A stretch of DNA of 64,000 bases from Mactra quadrangularis (Eukaryota; Mollusca; Bivalvia; Venerida; Mactridae), in assembly GCA_025267735.1 (NCBI GenBank), contig CM046301.1, positions 12,088,190-12,152,189 of the forward strand, given 5' to 3'. The notes beneath the pieces were generated by a model. The model ran no database searches, had not been told where the DNA came from, and saw only the letters and a program-made list of their open reading frames with translations. How positions within the stretch are numbered: position 1 is the stretch's first letter; every line of letters begins with the position of its first letter. Both the position numbers and the translations under genes were made by a program. Shown here in pieces: positions 25,301 through 37,300 of this stretch.

Positions 25301-28300
25301 TGTTATATTCTAGGTATGATCTCGGCGTTCACTCAATGTTTAACAGATAGTGATGTTATATGGGAGACATTATATACTGATATATTTGTTATATTCTAGG
25401 TATGATCTCAGCATTCACTCAATGTTTAACTGATTGTGATGTTATATGGGAGACATTATATTCTGATATATTTGTTATATTCTAGGTATGATCTCAGCGT
25501 TCACTCAATGTTTAACTGATTGTGATGTTATATGGGAGACATTATATACTGATATATTTGTTATATTCTAGGTATGATCTCAGCATTCACTCAATGTTTA
25601 ACAGATAGTGATGTTATATGGGAGACATTATATACTGATATATTTGTTATATTCTAGGTATGATCTCAGCATTCACTCAATGTTTAACAGATAGTGATGT
25701 TATATGGGAGACATTATATACTGATATATTTGTTATATTCTAGGTATGATCTCAGCATTCACTCAATGTTTAACTGATTGTGATGTTATATGGGAGACAT
25801 TATATTCTGATATATTTGTTATATTCTAGGTATGATCTCAGCATTCACTCAATGTTTAACAGATTGTGATGTTATATGGGAGACATTATATACTTGTTAT
25901 ATTCTAGGTATGATCTCAGCGTTCACTCAATGTTTAACAGATTGTGATGTTATATGGGAGACATTATATACTTGTTATATTCTAGGTATGATCTCAGCAT
26001 TCACTCAATGTTTAACTGATTGTGATGTTATATGGGAGACATTATATTCTGATATACTTGTTATATTCTAGGTATGATCTCAGCATTCACTCAATGTTTA
26101 AGAGATTGTGATGTTGTTTTATGGGAGACATTATATACTGATATACTTGTTATATTCTAGGTATGATCTCAGCATTCACTCAATGTTTAACAGATTGTGA
26201 TGTTATATGGGAGACATTATATACTGATATATTTGTTATATTCTAGGTATGATCTCAGCGTTCACTCAATGTTTAACAGATTGTGATGTTATATGGGAGA
26301 CATTATATTCTGATATACTTGTTATATTCTAGGTATGATCTCGGCGTTCACTCAATGTTTAACAGATTGTGATGTTATATGGGAGACATTATATTCTGAT
26401 ATATTTGTTATATTCTAGGTATGATCTCAGCATTCACTCAATGTTTAACTGATTGTGATGTTATATGGGAGACATTTTATACTGATATATTACTGATATC
26501 AGAACAATTTATTATATTATGTCATGAGATTATACAGAAAATGTTAAATATCATGTCCGGAGTAGCTGGACAAGGTAAGTTAAGTATTTACTTACTAATT
26601 TATTTTAGCTTGATTGTGAAACAAGTTTTGTTTGTTTGTTGGGTTTAATGCCATAGCAACACAATTATAGGTCATATAACGGCAGTCAGGCAACCTACTC
26701 ACTCCTCCTGGAAAGGCTAAATCTCTAGATTTTTCTGTTAACCAACTACTAAGCGCATGCTTTCGTCAGTGACTGACAACTGCCCTACATAATTAAAAAT
26801 CATTAGTAGGAGGGAGAATGGCCTTAGAAATAATTTCAAGACTATCCCTTAGAAATAATTTCAAGACTATCCAATGATCCAACTTCATAACCCCTTGGGC
26901 ATGCCCGCTCCCTAAGTATAGACTTATAAATTTTTATATACATGTAGATTCATAACTTTATGTAAAGAATCTGGATTCAAGTTTATCAAACTTGTGAGCA
27001 AACTCTATGCCTAATACTTAGTTTTGTTTTTAAACATTTCTTAATTGATGTCAAACTGAAATTATGAACTGATTCATCATAGTATTTAAGTATTTTGGAA
27101 TACCCGGTAAATAAATGCAAGAAATTTTGGAAACAAATTGAGAAGTTAACACAATGAATACTATATAATTTAACAGTCATTGCTTTTAATTTGCTCGAGC
27201 ACTAGCTCAATTTATTATGTTATAAGAGGGCAAAATTATCAACTAGCCCAACTGTATGAAGTAAGTAATTTTACTAGCCTGCATCAAATTTATTTAAAGG
27301 GTTTTAAAGGTAACATGTGGATTTAGCTGATGACTGTTATAGTGTGTATACTTTGTTTATCATAACAGAAGCATGTCCATCATTTGCTGAGATTGGTATA
27401 GCGTTAGAGAATCTACTATCAGAGAATGAAACATATACAACTAGTACATCTATAACACCAGAATATCAATATATGTTATCATGGTGCTGGAATAATATCA
27501 AGGTTAGTCATTTCATGTACTATGTTTCCTTAAAATAAATCTAGTACACCATATACTTTATTAAATGCCCCTACCCTAATTCCCCCCCCCCCCATTTTTG
27601 AAAAAATATCAATTTACCTACATGATTTCAATTTATCATAGATCCCAGAAATTAAGCCATGCAACAGGTATTTGCTGTTTAATATTATATTTCAATTGAA
27701 TGAATACACAACAAAATGCAAATTACACCCCTTTTTTCAGATCACTATGTACATGTATTCCAATTGAATGACACACAAAAAAAACCATTAACGAGTCAGT
27801 AATTTTTGTTTTCCCAAATGCCATGGATGCTTCTAAAATCATAATTTGAAGATGCATCAGTTTCTTTGACTGTTTTTTTTAAATAATAAATGTTGATGAT
27901 CCATTGATTATTAAATTCTCATATTGTTTCTGTGATATATATTTTCCAGGAATGTTGTATCAGTCTAGGGGAGGTAACTTATATAAGTATAAAATCTGGT
28001 CATCCTCTATCAATATCAACATTACAAGACAACAGTTCTACGTTTCTTACTGTACTTACAAAATGTAGACATAAGGTTTGTACTCAGTTATTTCTTATTT
28101 TGGAATGGTGTTGTCTATCAGAGTTATATGAATTGACAGTTTACCTAACCACTGTTTCTAGGGTGCATTAGTACTTAACTACCACCCTTTGTGAACATCT
28201 GGTCACTTTTTTTAACAAAAAGTGCTATAGTCACTAGCTTGACTTGAATCTGATACCCTCTGATAGTGAAAGGGTTCCATTGATTTGAAGTGAGCCACCT

Positions 28301-31300
28301 TAGACCTCAAACACAAAGGCCAGCTTTTTTACTCTTAGGAGTTATGATTTTTTTTCTGAACACGAAGAATATCCATTATCAAAAGGTACTGGCACATTGC
28401 AATTAAAGATAATATCTTCTCACTTTTTAAAATATCCGTCTTTGTGTTTTGGCTGTGTGGTAGGTCTGTGTTTTTGACTGTTGCTTTTCCTGATATGTTT
28501 GCTTACACCTTTTTCTACCTAAGTATTGATATTAATTAAAGTGAGCCTATTCTACCTAGTCATTCATGTACTTAGTGATTTATGTTATCCTTTCATTGTT
28601 AATAGGGCCATTAGCTGCAGTTTTTGTTGGTTCTCATTGAATGAAATGAGAATAGAACATAGGTTTTATATGAAGAGAAAATGTATTGATGGTGTATATG
28701 TATATTTACAGGGTGTTATTGAAGGGTGTAGGAGTGCTTATATTAGATTCTGTTCTGCTCTGTTCTGTAGTAATCAACATGAGATATTTACTATACCATC
28801 AAAAACACTGGAGCAGGTATACAATATTTTCCATTTGAAACAATTATTGCTTGCCGCATAAGTATTCAATAAATGATGATCCATTTGTTAAATAATTCTT
28901 ATAAGTTTACTCATGATGTATGGCAATGTTACGTTTTACTGTCATTTTGATAATACATCTTTGAAGTAAACTACTGTGTATTCTCTAGTAAGCACCCCAG
29001 GGGCTTTACAATTTTCAAAAGAGGAGTGGTTTTAAAAGTGTTGCAAGTTTTGTCTTTTGTAGTCCAATTAAGAGGTTTTGAAAATTCTTAAATAACTTTT
29101 GTATTGTCTGATTTCTGTACTGAGGCAATTTTTACTATTCTATTATTGTGCTTACATATAGAACAATGTTTTCAGATGTTAACCAATTTAAAATCTAAAG
29201 GTATATCAAGTTCTGTTACACGTAGATCTGCTGGCCTTCCTATAGTTATACAAGCTGTATTAGTTAGTGAAAAATCCTTAAAAAAGGTAAATATTTTATT
29301 TACAAATTGTTAAACTAGTTTTGCACTGACATATCAATATGCTCTGACTTTTTTCTATTTGTCATGTGATAGTGGTATTGCCTCAAATGTCTCTGACTGT
29401 TGAAAAGGGGCAAAATCTTACCATTTCTGTGTTTTTGTTGATGTTTTTTGGGACCTGAGGTAGGATTATTTTCCTATGTAAATGCTTTTAAAGTCATAAA
29501 TATTCGAAAATTCAGGATGTTTTAAAATAATTACTTTCACCCATGCAAATGTTGTTTTTACTTATTGTAAAGTACATGTTTGTATTTCAGACTGTGTTAC
29601 TTAATCAAGCTTTAACAAGCCTATTTGAGATATGTGAGCTTCCATTGGATACAGATCATGGATTGACTGATCTACCACAAGTACATGGTCTCAATATACT
29701 GAATGCTTTATTTAGTGATGCAAGCCTCACAGGGAGTCTGATCGGACATACCAGTCGTGCTGTGATCTTGGTCATCCAACAGTTTGCATCTCCTTCATGG
29801 GCTATCAGAAATGCTGCTACACGTTATTTCAGTAAGTTTTTATTATGACACTGTAGTATGTTGTTGTTGTTGTTGTTGTTGTTTTGTTGTTGTTGTCATA
29901 AACAATTTGACTTGTGTTAAAGACCCTTGCTCAATTTGGCTTATGGCATTACTTAAAAGGTTCTCTTCAATGTGACTTCAACGTATGCCTTTTTTCTTGG
30001 GGTCAAAATTCGACCTTTCCCTTCTTTTGGGGTAAAAAGATTCACAATGCGGAAACCTTAAAGATTTATTCATAGGAATGCAAAACAAGAGAGTAACAAT
30101 TCAAGTCATAAGTTTGTACTAATCAAGGACATGGCAAAAATCAAGGACATGGCAAAAATATCAAAATTTGTTCGGTTTAGACATTTCTTACACTAACAAT
30201 AGCAGCTAGCAGTAGCTAACAGCATATTTAATTAATATCAACCATGATGGCCAGAGACACTTGTCTATATATCTGTCTTTTCCTATCTGAAAACCAGTGA
30301 ATTAATGAAATTCAAGAATTCCAGGATTTGAAGAAAAATTGTACTTCAACCTATGTGATATTTTCTTCTTTATTACAGGTACTCTAGTCACTAGAATATT
30401 TGGTCAGAAGAAAAGTAATGATGGCATGTTATGTAACTCTGTATCTTATCAAGAATTATTATCATACTATCCTGAGTTACCTCCCTTTCTATATAGTATA
30501 TTACAAGAGTCATCAACTGTAGATATCAAAGATATAAGTCATATACACCCTGGACTGTTTCCTACATTAACTGTTCTGTCCTGTCTAAAACCTATGGATA
30601 AAAATAGCGATAACGTAGACAGGTATTTATGCTTTCTAAATTACACATCGTTTAAAACTTTGATAGGTCAGTGCAAAACTAGTCTTGTTATATATGTAAA
30701 CAAAGTTTACCCAGTGACTGTTTTTCTTGGAAGTTATAATTTTGTACTGTCAGTTACAGCTGTTTATAGGCTGTACTGTAAGCTGTGATGTTATCATTTT
30801 GGACTGGTATTGCTTGATGTGCTAGTTAGGTAAATAGCATACAAAGCCAAAAGTCTAGTTGCTTCTTTCAGACAGAATTTTTTAAAACTTTCATTGTGTT
30901 GAGACAGAAACTCTTCAAGACGTTCTTAGTATTAAAACTTGGACTTTAAAATCACAATTATAAGTAGGTATGGCTCCACCCCAAAGAAAGCTCTATCTAT
31001 TCGCTAGGTTTTGGATTAAAATGTGTATTCATTCAATTTTATTTTATAAAATTTTACTTAAATTACAAGATAGTTTTCTATCAGTGGAAACTAGGTTGGG
31101 GTGATGACATGAGTTCATTGACAATTTTAAGGCCTTGTACTACATTAGGTGCAATCAAGTAAAATTCTTTTTTTAGAAAAAATATTTCTGAAACTTTCTG
31201 CTGGATTATGTTGCAATATATTTTAATTACTCTGTTCTCAGATTCTATTTTCTATTGTCATATTTCAGGGAGGTGAAGGATATATTCAACATTATTTTGT

Positions 31301-34300
31301 CATTTACCCAGAGTCCTGTGTACCAGTTACGCCATCTGGTGGCAGCAGCACTTGTTGCCTTGGTTACCAAAGAAGATATGATGTCATATATGACATCATG
31401 CATAAATGACCATGTGACATCTCAGAAATCAGTGCCATGTAAACAATACAATAGTCTACATTCTAATTTACTATTCATTGAGAAAATGATTGAAAGACTT
31501 CAAAGGTAAGTTATTATCTGGGTCATGTTTTCTTACAGGTGATCAGGTAGAACTCTCCAAGTAAAAACTATATAATATGTAGACTGCAAATTGGTATCAG
31601 TGGAATTCTAGATTAAAATGCTTAATTAGGAGGGGAATTCTAGTTTTAAGTGCTTTTTTGAAAGATCTTTATTCAAATGTTGATAATAGATCTAATTTGG
31701 AACTCAAACTCAAACAAAGGTTGTCTCTCAATTTTGTTGAAAAGCACAAAGAAAAGTCCTATTGTTCATTGTACAAATATTTCCATTTAGACCATGAAAG
31801 TCTGTTTGTACCACAGGGGAAAACCCAAATATTTGAATTCCCGATATAGTCTATTGTTTCTAGATGACTTTAAGTGTAGAATACAGTTCTAATGCTGAAA
31901 GAATTTTATGAATCATCTAATCTCCGTGAGCCATCACTTCCTTTGAGTGATTTTTCTTTTGAGCAACCACTTTAAAATCCTCCATTGTGATTTCTTTATA
32001 TTTATACCCCCGCTTCGAAGAAGAGGGGGTATACTGTTTTACCCTTGTCCGTGCGTGCGTCCGTCCGTTACAAAATTTCAGTCGCAGTTTTCTCAGCAAC
32101 TATAAGATGCAGCAGCCTAATACTTTGCACAATGCTTCATCCCATAGTCCCATGTGGTGTAAAGCGATTTCATGCTCCTTGCTCATCTACTTCCTGTTTG
32201 TCGCATATTTTTAGATTTTTGCAGGGGTATCACTAGTGAGCATTAGCTCACAGATTTACTTGTTTTATTCTTTTAAGCAACTTTTAAAATTCTTTTAAGC
32301 AACTTTTAAATAGCTTAACCATGAACCACCATTTCCCCATCTAGAAAGACTTAACACCTTTTATTATGCAACCACTTTAAGTCTGTCCTTAAGTTAATTT
32401 CTTAATAGAGATTGGACTGTTCATATTTGGTTATATTTGCAGTAAGGAAGATATTGTATCAATATGGACAATATTACTACAAGAATCCTGGTTACTGTAT
32501 GTTAACAATGGTATAGTATCATCTGTATATGTGAAGATATTACATAAATTATTACAAACACAATATATACCATGGAATAAGAGTATAGAAGATTTGTTCT
32601 ACAATCTCATCAAATCTGGCTGCCAAGTAAGTTAAAGTTTTAGCTTTAATAATACTTGCTTTCATTATTATAGCATTTGTAATGACATTATGTCGGTATG
32701 AATAGCTTATTCATAGCTAATGTTAAACTGTATTTGTTACAAATTGTTCAACAATAAATAAAGTTTGTATTGTATTGTATTGTATTATTTATTGTATTAT
32801 GACTCATAACATCTAGGTTTGTTTCAATATAACTATCATACTAGTCAACTAAATAAAAAATGGTTACTATGTCGCTGTCTACGAAATTAGGATATAAAAG
32901 TGGTTGTCCTAACAGATCATTTTAAGAGCATGAACTACATCTCAATTGCAGCATTTTGATTGCCCAGCTGGGTGGGTAAGTAAAGTACCACTACTAGAAC
33001 CATCAAAATTTGTGGTCTTAATAGCCAAACAGTCTTTATATTGGCACCTTCTTCTCAAATTAAGTATTTGGGATTTAAAATTGTCCCAAAATCACATAAT
33101 TTTGCCAAAATTTAGGTAGTATTTATAGCATAATTTTACTGTAACTATTTTCTTTATCATTTCTAGGTAGTTGGTGACAGTGTGCTATGTATATCTATAG
33201 TACAATTATTATGTGATGTTTATACAGGGAAACAACTATGTCTATCAACATTAACTGATATATTACTGAATGCTGACAATATAGAGATGAGAAAATCTTG
33301 TTTGGAGGAATTAGAAACTGTGGTGATGAAATCTGGGGATACATTAAATGATAGCACTAAACTTATAGTAAGTAAAATGGTCGAATTACTTTTTCAAACA
33401 GGATTTAATATACATATATATTGAATGAGTTATCTTGATAAGGTGTATTGTTACATTTACCATACTTTTTGTTTTATGTAATAAAGTTTTACTAGTATAC
33501 AGTAACTCATATTTGACAAAATACACTGTTTTCAATTACAAGTATTGTTGTGAATATTATTACATATGTCTTTTCTACAGCATTCTGCTGGCTTGATGAT
33601 TTATTATACCCCCGCTTCGAAGAAGAGGGGGGTATACTGTTTTACCCTTGTCCGTGCGTGCGTCCGTCCGTTACAAAATTTCCGTCGCAGTTTTCTCAGC
33701 AACTATAACATGCAGCAGCCTAATACTTTGCATCTTGCTTCATCCCATAGTCCCATGTGGTGTAAAGCGATTTCATGCTCCTTGCTCATCTACTTCCTGT
33801 TTGTCGCATATTTTTAGATTTTTGCGGGGGTATCACTAGTGAGCATTAGCTCACAGATTTACTTGTTCTTATTCAGTTAATCGCTTTGTTTATCTCTTAG
33901 GTTGTATGGCAGTGGCAGAGTTTGAGAATTTATGATGAACAATTTGACTTGACTTGTTCGTTTTTTGTTTTGTTGTTTCATTTGGTTTGTTTTTATTCTA
34001 TGATGCCATTATACACAAGATGTTTATAATAGGTTGGATTACAACATTTTTGCAGTAAGTTTCAGTTTCTTTTCATTGAACTATTTTTTCCATTTTCAGA
34101 CTATTCTTTGTCAGCACCTTTCAACAGAGACTAATCAAAGAATACAATGTGGTATTTTATCACTTATATCTAGACTGTATCTGTTAACTTCATCAATGAA
34201 AGACCAGTCTCTACAACAACTGTTTGACTGGTACACAAATTATAATCTAGGTACTGGTCACTGTAGTCAACATAGAGGTATCCAGTCTGATTATGTTTTA

Positions 34301-37300
34301 AGATCAGTACTATCTGTAAAAGCTATGTTGATAAAAGCTGAGAAAATTACCAATGAAGAACATTTAAAGTAAGTTATTTTGGATTTATAAAAGGTTAATG
34401 CTAAACTGTTTAGTTATGTTCTGTTCTTGTGGAAAAAGTTTAGATTTATTTTGTAGAATGTCTAAATATCATTATTGTGGAGGTAGAAGATCGGAGGTGT
34501 GAACACTTTTCTAAAATCATAATCGCTTTAAGTTAAACATAAGTTGGGTTGACCATACAGCGGCAAAGTTCCACAATTAAAATGTACCAAGTTACAAATT
34601 GTTACATTTGATATATAGGAGAAGATGCTTAGATTGCATCTATGTCCCTCTAAGCGTGCTTACTTTGTTATTTTTGGTTTGGGCTATCAAGGAGAGCAAT
34701 CGCTAGGTTTGTGTGTATAAAATTGGTTGTCACAGACAAGAGCACTGCCAATTTGGTTCTAAACATACATCTAGGATGTGATTCATGATATCACAGTTTA
34801 TTTGTAGTGCTTTCATATAGAGTTGACTTAACCATAGCAATTAAATTCTTATCGTTGGAGCAGTGGTCCCATGGATGGACGCCCAATTAGGAATCAAGAG
34901 GTCCTAGGTTTGAACTCCACTAGGGGCTCTTCTAATTTCCTTGAGCAAAATATTTATCTACAGATGTTCCACACCAACAAAGTGTAAATGGATACTGTAA
35001 TGGATTACCTGCCGAAAGTTGATTTCAATGATCAGGGGTTATCATACAAAATTGTGAAGTCAGCTGAACATGTGCAGCTATATGAAAGCAGACTTTAATC
35101 CACACTTAAACTTTTTTTATTGCTCAGTTATACCTCTGTTATGTTACAGGATATTCTGTGATAATGTAAATACATTTAGTCAATCTGTAAATGAAAATAA
35201 AAGACATACAGCTGTAAGATGTTTACATATCACTGGTGATCAGTTACTGAAGATTGCTTCACAAAGACAGCACACTAGTTGGCTTTCAAAGTTGGTTGGA
35301 ATTTGTTGTTAAAATATTGTAGACCATTGCATCAAGTTTTTGAAGACTGTTTTAAGAATTGATTTAATTTATAGTTGTACTTAATTTACATCAAATGCAT
35401 TTTCAAATACTGTCCAACTTGTGCTAATGGCCACCCCGGAATAGCGGGCACCTGCAGACAGCGGCCATTTCGATTCCCCCCCGACCGAAAACCTTCTTAA
35501 AAATGCCATGAATAATGGCCACCTGTCAACTGCAACCAGCAGCCAGTCAATATCATCACCATGGCTAGTTTAGATCTGTGAACAACGGTCACAGGATTGT
35601 TTGATGACAGTCTTTCATATAAAGATGATTTCGAAAGCAGGCCGCTTGCCCAAATCAATGTCACAAGTCCCAGGCTTCAGGTTAGTGTGATAATGCAGTG
35701 ATTGTGAGTATACATATGGAAACATGCACATAGAAACAATCATATTTACATGTCTGCCTACTTAAAAATGTAAATAATGACATTTAGCTTCCACCGAACT
35801 TCCTTAATGTATTTGAAGTATTTTTGCAGCAATTGATTTCTGGGGTATACACTTGATGCAAGCAAGTACATGTATGTATCATGTCTATATTTGATATTTT
35901 CAGTATATTAGATACATGTATAAGACTGATACAAGATGAAGACATTGATGTAAGATATGATATGTGTTCATTTATATCTAAAATACATTGGATACATAAA
36001 CCATTGCAGGTATATTTATAATTTTCATTATATACATGAGAGATTTGGTAGGGCAAATGCTCCAACAACTTAATTATATAATTGGATTAATTTTTTTATT
36101 GACTAAAGATTCGTTAAAAATGCACATTTCATAATTTATACCACATTTAAAGTTTTTAGTTCACTTTGATATTGAACAGATATGCATTTTGTACATTTAA
36201 GCCACAGTTGTGGTTCAGTGGTTAGCATCATTGACTTTAATTCTGGATTCAATACTTGACTACAGCAGGTCAAACCCTTTTATAAAAAGTCTATAAAAAT
36301 GTTGATTTTTTATGTTTAGTGTGAAATTGTTGGCTCTTAGTAGTAAGAGTAAGTGAGTATTTGTAAAAATATAAAAGACCTAGAAAACTGAGTTGGTGAC
36401 CTTGAATAACCAAATAAAAAGGTGGTTTAGTCCCATAGAATGCAGCACAAGCAGGACCTCAGAAATTTGAATGTTACAATGCCAATGTGCAAGGCAGACA
36501 AAAGTCAACCTGGGATGACCTGGTTAGGCAAGATCGACCAGTACTTAAAATAGATGGTGCCAACCCTCAGGATGGCCAGACATGGAAAGGAAGACTTGGC
36601 TCAGACGAGACAGACAGGCCTCACCCATGCCAAAGGATAAAGCGAACGGCCTGTTCTAATCTAAATTGTATAATGATGATGATGAGATAAATAATTTCAA
36701 ATACTAAAGAAATATTTGAAAATTACTTTGTGTATTTATAATTAAGTTAATCTTTGTTAATTGCAGTTTACAAGTTTTCACAGTAATATATGTTATAAGG
36801 TAGGTGATTTAAATATTATTTTAAGCTAGTATGTTTCACATTTCAATTCATTTGCAATGCATAAATTGACATTGATTATCATGTTTATGTTGCCTTAATA
36901 TTGTAATGTAGTTCAATAATTTAATATCTTCAATTAAATATGGGTTTGACAGTAGTGACTTAGGGTGCGTTGCTTAAGCAAATCGCTACGTTTCGCTTCG
37001 TAGCGAAATGCTAGGAAACGGCTTGCTACAATATATCGCTTCATTTCGCTACGTAGCGAAAGCTAGCGAAAAAATTCTTCGCTACCCCATTCGGAACTAC
37101 CTCGGCTTTCACAAATCAAAATGGCTGTCTCCGCCGAAATGTAACTTCCTGTTTGCCGACAATTTATGTTTTTACGTGTGACTGACTAATCATGAATTGA
37201 AATCAATAAATATTTGTAATTGTTCATTTAAACATAAGTTTTTGCAGTGATTTTGTACTTGTTAAAGCCTTATTAAGTCTGAAATCGCCCAAAAACATGC

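Noticed and set aside
24979..26489. CRISPR-like direct repeat array
   Set aside because: The whole 86-bp unit is repeated, with no unique spacers, and it encodes part of THADA; the genome is eukaryotic.
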